Origin: Leptolyngbya sp. SIO1E4
GTDB lineage: Bacteria; Cyanobacteriota; Cyanobacteriia; Phormidesmidales; Phormidesmidaceae
Direction of reading: 5' to 3'
DNA length: 64,000 nucleotides
NCBI GenBank assembly: GCA_010672825.2
Contig: JAAHFU020000003.1
Coordinates: 868,001 to 932,000 of the forward strand
Positions within the stretch are counted from its first letter, which is position 1, and each line of letters starts with the position of its first letter. The notes under the pieces were generated by a model. It ran no database searches and was not told the DNA's origin. It saw only the letters and a list, made by a program, of their open reading frames with translations. Positions 56,332-64,000 of the stretch are shown here, in pieces. Both the position numbers and the translations under genes were made by a program.

Positions 56332-59300
56332 ATGACCGCTGCATTCCGTTACTTGAAGTCTCAGTGCCCAATCTGCCAGGGGCAGCGACGTGATTGCCGT
56401 CAATCCACTACAACAGAGGCGGTTCATTGTCGTGCCGATGTCATGCCCCCTCAAGGCTGGGAGCTTACGGGCATGGACACTCAGGGCTTCGCCATCTACG
56501 TACTGGGAGCCAAGGCCGCTAATCCAAGCTACTGGGCAGAGCGAGAGCGGCAGCGACAGATGCGAGAACAGCAAGCCAAAGCGGCGCTAGGCAAATTGCT
56601 CTCAGTGCCCTTGCGTGATCGCATGTTCCGCTCCATTGCCCGGTTTTCTGGATTGGCCAGCCGTCACCGCGAAGCGCTTCAAAGGCGATGTGACGATGCC
56701 GAAATTCCACACCGCACCATTGATTATTTGTGTAGCAAAAGCCTGCTATGGACATGGCAGCCGGGCGAAACGTTCCCTGGAGTGACCGCTGCATTGCCAG
56801 GGGTAAATCGCTGGGGAGAGCTGAGCAAAATCTATCAAGGCTTTGCCATTGGCATACCTGACGCAAATGGGCACATCCTAGGCGCACAAATTAAGCCCGA
56901 AACAGGTGACGGCTACCTCTGGCTTAGTTCTGCCAATCGAGATGGTAACGGCCCACAATTGCCCAATGGTGAGCTGCCAATGGGTGTCTACTGGCCCAGC
57001 AACCTACGCCATAGCGATCGCATTGGACTGGCTGAGGGGTATCTAAAGCCAGCGATCGCTGCCGAGCGTTTTGGCATTCCATTTCTGGGTGTATCAGGGG
57101 GACGCTTCCCGGCGCAGCAGTTTGAGCAAGCATTGCAGGTCATTCGAGGGCAGCTGCCTAAAGCCAAGCTGATACTTTTTCCTGATGCCGGTCAGCTCGA
57201 TGAGAAGCACAGCAACGTCCACGGCGCATGGCGTAGCCTCAAAACGCTTTGCGAAAAGCTGAAAGAACCCCTAGAAGCCGCTTGGTGGGGGCAAACCAAC
57301 AAAGCTGACGGCGACGTAGACGAAGCACGCAAGTTAACGATTCACGCAGCCAGGCTGATCACGCCGGAAGAGCTGCTGGATAAAGTCACGCAGTCCGGGC
57401 AAAACGCTTGGCAGAAGCGATGGGAAGCCCAAGTGGCGGCGGCATGGAACCGTACTCGCCGCTACACTGCGACCGAGGTGGTCAATACCCGCTTTGCTGA
57501 AGTGGAGCTGGGCGATGTCCTAAGCGCCGATATCCACGCGCTCAAATCCAGCATGGGTACGGGTAAAACCCAAGCGATCGCCCAACTTATGAAAGAAACC
57601 GATCTGGGTGTAGTCGCGATCGGCTCCAGAAACTCCCTGCTGCTGCAAAGCTGCGATCGCTGGGGTGGCTTTTATCACCTCCATAGTGACACTGCCTTTG
57701 GATTGACTGCGGATCCTCACTCTCGAATTGCCTGTTGCGTCGATAGCCTAATTCACTTTGGCGACAACCATTTTGAGGGGAAGATTGTCATCCTCGACGA
57801 AGTGCTGAGCATCGTAAAGCACGCGCTGCTTTCATCCACATTGAAAGACAAGCGCTCCAAAGTTCTCGCCAAGTTCGAGAAGGCCATCAAAACTGCAGCA
57901 GCCATCATTGCTTGGGATGGCAACAATGCTGACATCGCGATCAACTACCTAGCCGCATTGAGGGGAGACGGTTGCCGCGTCCGCAAAGTACTCAATGAGT
58001 GGTCAGCAGCCACGCTTGACGTGGAAATGGTGCGCGTGTTGGGGCAAAACGGCAACGTGTGGCCCTCGAACCATAGGCCCATCCTCACCAAGGTTGGGGA
58101 GGCCCTGCGGACAAACCGAGATTTAGGTAATGGCAAAGGGGTGGTGGTCATTGCCGACAGCCAGCGACTCTGTGAGGCACTGGATGATGCCTATACCGAG
58201 CAGGGCTTCAATGTACTGCGTGTCGATGCTAATACCAGCGGCGATGAAACCATCCGGCAATTCCTGAAAGGCCCTGACGAGTTTATTCCCGACACTCGCC
58301 CCGATTTGCTGGTCATGAGTCCCACGGCTGAGAGCGGCCTCGATATATCCACCAGGGACTACTTCAACCATGGGTTTGCGCTGTTTTTTGGTGAAATCGA
58401 CACTGCCACACAGATGCAGTTCATGCGAAGGGTACGGCATTGCCACGACTGGACTGTGTGGTGCGTTGAATACAAGGTCGGTGAAGACGCCGAGGGATCG
58501 AGATCACCCCTGGCCCGCAAAGTCGGCTCCCAGATTCTGGACTACCTGCAAGCCGATGTGGGAAATGCCCTCAAGGATGAGCCCAGCCACCTGGTAGACG
58601 AATTTCTGCAGCAGCTGAAAATCCAAAGCACTGGCATCCACTATCAGACCACGTTGCAATTCATGGCAGCGCGCAACTATGAATTGCAGCACGTCCGCGA
58701 ATGTCTTCAGCAAAGCCTTGAAGAAGCAGGCCATACCGTTCGTCTGGTAGATCTCGACGGCAGTGCTAAGTCAACCGACACTGAAGCCATCTCTGAAGCT
58801 AAAGAGCAAGGTGATATTCGCCACAGCGAAAAAACCCACGATGCACCAGAGATATCCATTAGTGAAGCGGCTCGCATTGCTAGCAGCTTTAGCAGTTCTC
58901 CTGAGCAACGCTACGCGGCTGAAAAAGCCATCCTCAAAAGTCGATTGCCAGGAATCGAGAATAGCTCTGCCTGGTCGCCTGAGTTTATTCGCGAAGTGCT
59001 GTTCAAGGATCGGGGGCTGATCAAGCGGCTAGAGCGCTACTGGATGCTCAAGCATCTTGAAGCAGCTCGTCAGCGTAGCAAGGAGATGTACCTCAAGGTA
59101 CTGGAATACGGCGGTTTTGCTCCAGATATCAAGAGCGATTTGCGGTTATTGCAAGCCCTCGATCATCTGGGCATTCACCAGCTCCCCGAAACACTGGAGC
59201 CCTACGACAACAATTCGCCGCATATCCAGCAGATCGCCGAAAAATGCAAGCGCTCGAAAAAGCTGCAGGCGGCCTTAGGGCGATCGCCAGGAAAGCTAAA

Positions 59301-59736
59301 GCCCTTGGATTGGGTGGGCAGGCTTTGTCGCATTGTCGGCATCTTCACCATCTCCCATCCAAAGCCGAGATCTCAGCGAGGGGAGGGGGGCGTTAGGAAC
59401 TATAGCTACCACTCGCCCGAATCCGATCCCATTTGCGCCGAAATCCTGAAATGCCTGGATCGACGCTTTGAAAAATACTTGCATCCGGAAATGGCTGAAA
59501 CGCCACCACAGCAACAGCCCACCCCGGATCACCTTCCGCTAAATACTAATCCTTTACCTAAGCGAGGTGATCCGCCTCAAAGCAAGACAGGTAGTGACGC
59601 TTACGGCTTTAACAAAAACGACATTGCAGAAGTAAGAGAAATGCGAGCGGCGCTGGTAGATGACGCCGATGCATTAGCTGAATTTCGTGAATCAATCCGA
59701 ATACATCAGCCCGGATTGTGGGAGGCCAGCGCGTGA
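56332..59736 (+). CDS. plasmid replication protein, CyRepA1 family
   Basis: About 1134 residues from MTAAFRYLKSQCPICQGQRR, with GGAG seven bases before the ATG. Residues 1-120 have a zinc-type CPIC region. Residues ~150-330 form a Toprim-like domain (GIPDANGHILGAQIKPETGD, SDRIGLAEGYLKPAIAAERF, LFPDAGQLDE). A helicase follows: Walker A KSSMGTGKTQAIAQL, Walker B GKIVILDEVLS, VMSPTAESGLDIS and QFMRRVRH as the Arg-finger region. Cyanobacterial CyRepA1 proteins have this primase/helicase order. It probably initiates replication of the element. Confidence 0.85.
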   Translation: MTAAFRYLKSQCPICQGQRRDCRQSTTTEAVHCRADVMPPQGWELTGMDTQGFAIYVLGAKAANPSYWAERERQRQMREQQAKAALGKLLSVPLRDRMFRSIARFSGLASRHREALQRRCDDAEIPHRTIDYLCSKSLLWTWQPGETFPGVTAALPGVNRWGELSKIYQGFAIGIPDANGHILGAQIKPETGDGYLWLSSANRDGNGPQLPNGELPMGVYWPSNLRHSDRIGLAEGYLKPAIAAERFGIPFLGVSGGRFPAQQFEQALQVIRGQLPKAKLILFPDAGQLDEKHSNVHGAWRSLKTLCEKLKEPLEAAWWGQTNKADGDVDEARKLTIHAARLITPEELLDKVTQSGQNAWQKRWEAQVAAAWNRTRRYTATEVVNTRFAEVELGDVLSADIHALKSSMGTGKTQAIAQLMKETDLGVVAIGSRNSLLLQSCDRWGGFYHLHSDTAFGLTADPHSRIACCVDSLIHFGDNHFEGKIVILDEVLSIVKHALLSSTLKDKRSKVLAKFEKAIKTAAAIIAWDGNNADIAINYLAALRGDGCRVRKVLNEWSAATLDVEMVRVLGQNGNVWPSNHRPILTKVGEALRTNRDLGNGKGVVVIADSQRLCEALDDAYTEQGFNVLRVDANTSGDETIRQFLKGPDEFIPDTRPDLLVMSPTAESGLDISTRDYFNHGFALFFGEIDTATQMQFMRRVRHCHDWTVWCVEYKVGEDAEGSRSPLARKVGSQILDYLQADVGNALKDEPSHLVDEFLQQLKIQSTGIHYQTTLQFMAARNYELQHVRECLQQSLEEAGHTVRLVDLDGSAKSTDTEAISEAKEQGDIRHSEKTHDAPEISISEAARIASSFSSSPEQRYAAEKAILKSRLPGIENSSAWSPEFIREVLFKDRGLIKRLERYWMLKHLEAARQRSKEMYLKVLEYGGFAPDIKSDLRLLQALDHLGIHQLPETLEPYDNNSPHIQQIAEKCKRSKKLQAALGRSPGKLKPLDWVGRLCRIVGIFTISHPKPRSQRGEGGVRNYSYHSPESDPICAEILKCLDRRFEKYLHPEMAETPPQQQPTPDHLPLNTNPLPKRGDPPQSKTGSDAYGFNKNDIAEVREMRAALVDDADALAEFRESIRIHQPGLWEASA

Positions 59737-59771
59737 CCCCTCGAACTGAAACTGAATTCCAAGGAGGACAC

Positions 59772-60095
59772 ATGAGTGAAGCACAGCCCTGGCAAACCAG
59801 GCAATATTCCAGCATGGAAGAAATGAAAGAGATCGCAGTCAGCATCGTTCCTGAATGGCTGGCTACCGATTTTGCGCGCGCGCTTGATGCGGATCAGATT
59901 CCTATTGACTGCGGCAATGCCCAGCTGCCTATGGATTGGCCTTATCCGATGCGGGCTGTTGAGTTCTATCCAGATGCCTTGGTCTGGGTGATGGCTCAAT
60001 GCAAAGGCATTGACGACACCAAATTAGCCATGGCCCTTTCCAATGCTATCCGAATGGTCGCTTTGGCTGCTATGACCGTGGAGGTGGCCCCGTGA
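59772..60095 (+). CDS. hypothetical downstream of CyRepA1
   Basis: A 107-residue protein from MSEAQPWQTRQYSSMEEMKE, with GGAGG seven bases upstream. Helical with FARALDADQIPIDCGNAQLP. Overlaps the next gene by 4 nt. No family recognised. Confidence 0.55.
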   Translation: MSEAQPWQTRQYSSMEEMKEIAVSIVPEWLATDFARALDADQIPIDCGNAQLPMDWPYPMRAVEFYPDALVWVMAQCKGIDDTKLAMALSNAIRMVALAAMTVEVAP

Positions 60096-60463
60096 GCCCC
60101 CTTCCTGGCTGGCTAACACCTGGCACCTTTGTCTCCGATGGCTCCACCATCTTCGCCGTAGATCGCGTTCAGCAAGCCAAGCCCCCCAACCGCAGCATTT
60201 CACTGCTGGCCGGTGATGGCAGCCGCTATCCCTTGCAGCAATGTCATCGGGCGAGCTTAGGGGATTTGATAAATGGTCAAAGGTTCATCGATCGCTTTGG
60301 CAAAGCCGTTTTCATGAGCCTGAAAGGCAATCTAGTGACCCTTTCCGATGGCAGCAAAACAGCGAAAGTACAGCTGTGGTTGGGGGGCATAGACGCAGCC
60401 GCCCTTAGCCTGGCCAGGGCATTTGAGGGTAGCGAGATCTTGGATGAGGAGGTGCTGTCGTGA
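60092..60463 (+). CDS. hypothetical of the replication operon
   Basis: A 123-residue beta-rich protein (TPGTFVSDGSTIFAVDRVQQ, GNLVTLSDGSKTAKVQLW), probably a small barrel. Coupled by overlaps at both ends. Confidence 0.5.
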   Translation: MSPLPGWLTPGTFVSDGSTIFAVDRVQQAKPPNRSISLLAGDGSRYPLQQCHRASLGDLINGQRFIDRFGKAVFMSLKGNLVTLSDGSKTAKVQLWLGGIDAAALSLARAFEGSEILDEEVLS

Positions 60464-60660
60464 ATGCGCCTTACCCTGCTGGCTACACCACAGCGCCATT
60501 GAGCTGTTCTACCTGCCTGTACTGGATGGGTGGCTATAGCGGCTCCGAGACTGCTCAATGCTGGCGTCATAACAGCACCACCAAAGCTGGGCACTCGTGT
60601 GGTGATTGGGAGCTATGGGTTGCAAAAGCTGAGGCAGAGGCAAGGGAGGTGCTGTCGTGA
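60460..60660 (+). CDS. small cysteine-rich protein
   Basis: A 66-residue protein with CSTCLYWMGG, CWRHNS and SCGDWELW, a four-Cys plus His pattern seen in small zinc-binding phage and plasmid proteins. Overlaps both neighbours by 4 nt (GTGA). Confidence 0.55.
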   Translation: MNAPYPAGYTTAPLSCSTCLYWMGGYSGSETAQCWRHNSTTKAGHSCGDWELWVAKAEAEAREVLS

Positions 60661-60842
60661 GTAGCGATCGCCTTCAAAACCAAGTCTTTGCCCTCCGGTC
60701 TGCATTGATTGCCTGCCTACGTTGCCAGCAATGGTTGCTCCAAAGCTGGGACGAGTTAACGCCAGAGGCGCGGCAGAAGGGAATGCAGCGCATCAGCACC
60801 CATCTGCGTGCACTCGAAAGCATCCGCCCTGAGAGGAATTAG
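60657..60842 (+). CDS. small helical hypothetical
   Basis: A 61-residue protein, GTG start (MSSDRLQNQVFALRSALIAC). Two helices around CLRCQQWLLQSWDEL. No family recognised. Confidence 0.5.
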   Translation: MSSDRLQNQVFALRSALIACLRCQQWLLQSWDELTPEARQKGMQRISTHLRALESIRPERN

Positions 60843-60844
60843 TT

Positions 60845-62071
60845 ATGACTAAAACCCTTACCAAAAGCGATCGCGCCGTTAAGGTGCCCCAAGCATCCTC
60901 TGAGGATGAGGTTGAGCCAACAGAAGATGGGCAGGAGATCGCTAAAGCAGAATCACCAATCGAGGTAGTTGACGCTGAGATCATTGAGGAGAAGCCGCGA
61001 GAGCGACTAAACCAACTCGAAGCACAGATTGAGCGCAGTAAAGCTGAGATATGGGCCGCTGCTTATGCAATCCGCGAAGAAAAACTGTGGCAGCTAGATG
61101 GCTACGAAAGCTTTGAGGCTTATTGCAATGCCCGGTGGGGATGGAAAAGCACCACGTCCCACGAAAATGCTTTGGCCGGGCAGGTGATGGCGAGTCTCAC
61201 CGGAATTCCGATTGAGGAATTGCCCGTCTCCACGTCAGCCATGAACGAGCTGAATAAAGTGCCAGAGCCGGAACGGGTAGAAGTGCTAGAGAAGGCTAGA
61301 GAAGCCGGTGGGGGCAAGCCTACAGCCAAGGCAATCAGAGAAGCCACAACCGCTGCCCAAGAAGATACAGATACACGACGAGGCTTGGATGATTACCTTG
61401 GCCTTGCCGAATTCCAATACAAGGAAGTTAACGGTGAAGCTAGCGCCAACGAGATTCTGAAGTTCGGCGAAACGTATTCTGGTGACACTCTCGCCAGAAA
61501 TAAAATACGAGGCTTTTTTGAGTGGAGTGGACGGCAATGGGTTTGCACCAGGGGCGCAGCCCTCGACGGGCCATTTGCAGGGCTGGAGGCAATCGGCATC
61601 GTCCCATCCGCCAATTGGAATCAGCCAACCCATGACTACGGCAACCAACCCGAGGGTATACGCTTCACTTACTGCGGCCAGGCTGTAAAACACAGACGGC
61701 ATGACTATGTTTTGACAGATGAGAAGCTAACCCTCGCAATCAAGCCGGATCGTCCCTCTGCAGACATATCTACAGCCATTACAGAGCCTCAGAGCCCCTT
61801 CGACGTGGGCGATGTTGTGGTGGATGACTATCGGCCCTTCACTCCACTGGTAATTGCCAAGGCAAGCGACACCCAGGCTTGCTGCTGGGGATACCTCGAT
61901 GAAATGTGGATCTCCTGGGATTCCCTGAAGCCCTGGCCTGCAGAGCACGGCGATCCAGGAATCAGTCTGGAAGCGATCGCCCAGTCTCGGCTTGAACAAC
62001 TGGTGCAGGTACTCGGAGCCAGTCAGGTTTCGAGGATGACCCTCAACCTTTGCAGCAAGGAGGGCTCATGA
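60845..62071 (+). CDS. regulator-like protein, paralogue of 45,766 plus C-terminal domains
   Basis: A 408-residue protein. Residues 55-180 share a domain with the protein at 45,766 (REKLW...FEAYCNARWGWKSTTSHE, REAGGGKPTAKAIREA). Residues ~185-300 form a mixed domain (LARNKIRGFFEWSGRQWVCT, GIRFTYCGQAVKHRRHDYVL), and the C-terminus is strand-rich (DVGDVVVDDYRPFTPLVIAK). A partition or copy-control role would fit the plasmid context but is inferred. Confidence 0.5.
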   Translation: MTKTLTKSDRAVKVPQASSEDEVEPTEDGQEIAKAESPIEVVDAEIIEEKPRERLNQLEAQIERSKAEIWAAAYAIREEKLWQLDGYESFEAYCNARWGWKSTTSHENALAGQVMASLTGIPIEELPVSTSAMNELNKVPEPERVEVLEKAREAGGGKPTAKAIREATTAAQEDTDTRRGLDDYLGLAEFQYKEVNGEASANEILKFGETYSGDTLARNKIRGFFEWSGRQWVCTRGAALDGPFAGLEAIGIVPSANWNQPTHDYGNQPEGIRFTYCGQAVKHRRHDYVLTDEKLTLAIKPDRPSADISTAITEPQSPFDVGDVVVDDYRPFTPLVIAKASDTQACCWGYLDEMWISWDSLKPWPAEHGDPGISLEAIAQSRLEQLVQVLGASQVSRMTLNLCSKEGS

Positions 62072-62187
62072 GTAAGCCCTACGCAAGACTCCGAAACCTG
62101 GCGGTGAAGCTGGGTTATGAGTTTCACCGCACCAACCGCAGGCAAGCGGCATCCCATAGCGATCAAGAACATCGAAGCAGAGATTAG
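62068..62187 (+). CDS. 39-residue HicA-like basic peptide
   Basis: Starts MSKPYARLRNLAVKLGYEFH then RTNRRQAASH. ATG overlaps the previous stop. The first 20 residues resemble the start of HicA-type or phage mRNA-binding proteins (LxxLGYEFxRTNxxxH), but it is too short for the whole fold. May be a decayed gene. Confidence 0.45.
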   Translation: MSKPYARLRNLAVKLGYEFHRTNRRQAASHSDQEHRSRD

Positions 62188-62199
62188 GAGACGGGCCAG

Positions 62200-62442
62200 A
62201 TGAATAGCACCAACTTGGCCAAGCAAATCGCCAGCTATATCCAGGCGCAACCAGAAGCCACAACCGAGCTACTGCAAGTGTTAGCGGCCCTGGCTGTGGC
62301 TCGGTTGAACGCAGAGGACTTACGTACCCTATCGAACCAGGTACCCGACCTCGACCCAATGGGCAACACCATCAGAGGCAGTCTGCGTTCCCTGGCAAGA
62401 GAGCGCGAATCCTTGAACAGCTACTCGTTGGGAGGAAAGTGA
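62200..62442 (+). CDS. small helical hypothetical
   Basis: An 80-residue protein (MNSTNLAKQIASYIQAQPEA, LLQVLAALAVARLNAEDLRT). Helical throughout; polar C-terminus with RGSLRSLARERESLNSYSLG. No family recognised. Confidence 0.5.
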   Translation: MNSTNLAKQIASYIQAQPEATTELLQVLAALAVARLNAEDLRTLSNQVPDLDPMGNTIRGSLRSLARERESLNSYSLGGK

Positions 62443-62443
62443 G

Positions 62444-62509
62444 ATGCCACTACTCAACGAACAAGACCTCAGGCGCACTCCAGCCATAGGTGATAGGGGG
62501 ATGGGGTAA
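62444..62509 (+). CDS. 21-codon open frame coupled to the next gene
   Basis: MPLLNEQDLRRTPAIGDRGM then G. Starts 1 bp after the previous stop with GGAGG upstream, and its TAA overlaps the ATG at 62,509 (TAATG). It could be a real peptide or a translational coupler for the excisionase-like gene. Confidence 0.4.
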   Translation: MPLLNEQDLRRTPAIGDRGMG

Positions 62510-62829
62510 TGAGCAAAAATCTTGAGGCCAAGATCAAGGCACTGGAAGTGCAAGTGAAACAGTTAACCCAAACCTGTAGGGCGCTAGGGTTGCCCGTATC
62601 TCCTTGGGTCAGTCCCCAGCAAGCGGCAACGTTGATGAGTGTGTCGCGATCTCGCATCACCAGCGAAATAGAAAAAGCTGAACATGCTCGCATTCAAGGG
62701 CTTAAATACGACCTACTTTGGGGGATTCACTACCGGAAAAACGGGTCTAACTGGCAGATTAGCCCTGTTGAGTTTGAGGCTGTCATCTTCCAACCTCCAG
62801 AGCAACGTCCCTGCATAGAAATGCCTTAA
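62509..62829 (+). CDS. excisionase-like HTH protein
   Basis: A 106-residue protein. Short coiled coil (LEAKIKALEVQVKQLTQTCR), then an HTH/MerR-like segment (PWVSPQQAATLMSVSRSRIT, SEIEKAEHARIQGLKYD) with the SPxQAATLMxVS pattern of excisionase-type HTHs, and a C-terminal wing (HYRKNGSNWQISPVEFEA). Convergent with the integrase, 5 bp between stops. Likely controls excision. Confidence 0.6.
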   Translation: MSKNLEAKIKALEVQVKQLTQTCRALGLPVSPWVSPQQAATLMSVSRSRITSEIEKAEHARIQGLKYDLLWGIHYRKNGSNWQISPVEFEAVIFQPPEQRPCIEMP

Positions 62830-62834
62830 ACCGA

Positions 62835-63914
62835 TCAGTAGTCACGATTAGCCCGTCTCCAGATAGCTTCATGTTGGAGCTGGTTGATCGCAGCATGGTA
62901 AGTTTCAGCATGCACAGCGACGCTGTGCCCCATCCAACGAGCCGCAATACTATCCGGAACACCCATCACAGCTGATCGAATTGCCCATGCATGACGCAAG
63001 GCATAAGGCTTATGAGGAATTTTCCGATTTTTCGCATTGCAGAGGTTTTGGTTAATTCTCTCTCCAATGCTCTGATTATCTCGCCCTTTAATTTTGATAT
63101 TGGGAAGGACAACCTCAGCTAAGTTGAAGCACGATCGCCATCTATTAGGCAAAGGCCAAACATCTCGCATTCCTGTTTTGGTCTCTTCCAAGATGGTGAT
63201 TTTGCCAGTTTCAGAAGCAATCTTGCTGGTATCGGCAATTCTAAATACCTCGTGAGGACGCAACCCGTAGGTAGCCAGCATGCCATAAACCCATTTCCAA
63301 CCAGGATTAGAGATGGATTCCCAAATGACTTCTATGTCGCTGTCAGCGGGGACGCTATCAGCAGTGACAGGCTTAGGTTTGTAATTGCCCCGAATATCAC
63401 TGAAATCAACGTTAATCCCTGCAAACTTAGCAACCTGCTTAAAGACCATGCAGTCGTTCTTTCGCTTCCAAGTGCTGGGCTTACTACGACTCAGGATATG
63501 GGTGATTAATAGTTCTTCAGTTAGGGGTTTGTTCGGCAAGGAATCCAACGGCTCCTCGTAGTTGGCACTGTAAGAGCTAGCCTGAACCGTTCCGGCCTTG
63601 ATTGTTCCAAACTCCTTTCCCCAAGCATCAGCTGTTTTTTCTCCAACCCCTGAACCTATCTTTTCCCAATCAGCCCACTTGAAACGATCCATGTTCAGAT
63701 CCGATTCGAGACGCTGAGCTTTAGCAAGAGCAACTTTTATCCCGTCAAGATTGGCAAATATTCCTAGTGCTACATAACGTTGCTTGTTGCCTCGACCCTC
63801 ACTCGGTTTCTTAGGCAAAGAGCCTCGTAGCGCTAGCTTGCGGCTCCGACGTTCAATCTTGATTCGGTTCAGCCCCCGGTTAGCCTTAGCGATCGCTCTA
63901 TCTACTCTGTCCAT
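62835..63914 (-). CDS. int: tyrosine integrase of the plasmid-like element
   Basis: A 359-residue protein. Basic N-terminus (RAIAKANRGLNRIKIERRSR), SAM-like region near 130-180. Catalytic: Arg in YGLRPHEVFRI, Lys in ETKTGMRDV, box II KPYALRHAWAIRS (Tyr replaces the usual first His), His in MGHSVAVHAETYHA with Tyr nucleophile in ETYH. This cyanobacterial integrase type often lies at one end of integrated elements. It marks the right end of the element starting near 45,000. Confidence 0.85.
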   Translation of the reverse strand: MDRVDRAIAKANRGLNRIKIERRSRKLALRGSLPKKPSEGRGNKQRYVALGIFANLDGIKVALAKAQRLESDLNMDRFKWADWEKIGSGVGEKTADAWGKEFGTIKAGTVQASSYSANYEEPLDSLPNKPLTEELLITHILSRSKPSTWKRKNDCMVFKQVAKFAGINVDFSDIRGNYKPKPVTADSVPADSDIEVIWESISNPGWKWVYGMLATYGLRPHEVFRIADTSKIASETGKITILEETKTGMRDVWPLPNRWRSCFNLAEVVLPNIKIKGRDNQSIGERINQNLCNAKNRKIPHKPYALRHAWAIRSAVMGVPDSIAARWMGHSVAVHAETYHAAINQLQHEAIWRRANRDY

Positions 63915-64000
63915 TAGCTCAAAACCTGATCTAATTTTGAGCTAATTTTCTACGCAATCACAGTGACTTTGCTATACAAAACTGACTTTATTGCTGTTGA

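Overview
The window reads as accessory DNA from a cyanobacterium, probably a filamentous one. The HIP1 octamer GCGATCGC is frequent, there is a CyRepA1-type replication protein, and there are several STAND NTPases with TPR or pentapeptide repeats. The CRISPR repeat resembles those of cyanobacterial type III arrays. Genus cannot be fixed; a Leptolyngbya-like organism is only a guess. No tRNA, rRNA or core gene was found.

Layout. (1) 1-5,450: left prophage switch region. A DinD/BRO-type gene and an XRE repressor run leftward, and a cassette of very small genes runs rightward. An IS200/IS605 element interrupts the cassette, and a truncated RAMP/Cas7-like gene, an HNH gene and a 115-bp array of degenerate pentamers (GTYNN) follow, ending in a hairpin. 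(2) 5,453-13,000: a leftward, partly Mu-like head-tail/tail module (connector-region proteins, virion morphogenesis protein, Gp37/DUF1834, major tail protein, tail chaperone-like protein). CRISPR array 1 lies inside it and CRISPR array 2 at its upstream edge. The two arrays share a leader and repeat in opposite orientation, and no cas gene is present. (3) 14,193-26,015: an EAD-NB-ARC-TPR gene, a second switch region (Rha-like gene, XRE) with cassette copy 2, then HNH, an intact RAMP-like gene, a second pentamer array with terminator, a portal gene and a NACHT-pentapeptide gene. (4) 26,000-39,000: a leftward prophage read from the right: KilA-N/XRE switch, cassette copy 3, two tyrosine recombinases (one missing its catalytic Arg), HU, an IsrB insertion with its omega RNA, terminase small and large subunits, a pentapeptide gene and a truncated portal. 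(5) 39,064-44,716: an island of EAD-domain conflict genes (EAD-NB-ARC-TPR, EAD-NACHT-membrane, EAD-TIR), each preceded by a similar leader hairpin. (6) 45,021-63,914: an integrated plasmid-like element with a sigma factor, a leftward envelope/ATPase cluster (M23 peptidase, P-loop ATPase, membrane proteins), divergent regulators with clear operators, CyRepA1, many small co-transcribed genes, an excisionase-like HTH gene and a tyrosine integrase at the right end.

How the parts work together. Three homologous lysogeny-switch loci share one early cassette but carry different repressors, operators and antirepressor-type genes, as expected if their immunity regions have diverged or been swapped. 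The main candidate for an undescribed system is the RAMP-like protein plus HNH plus a 5-nt-periodic array ending in a hairpin, seen twice with the same parts. The EAD island looks like a modular TIR/NACHT/NB-ARC immune system with shared leader sequences. A 22-residue membrane microprotein is conserved in all three cassettes.
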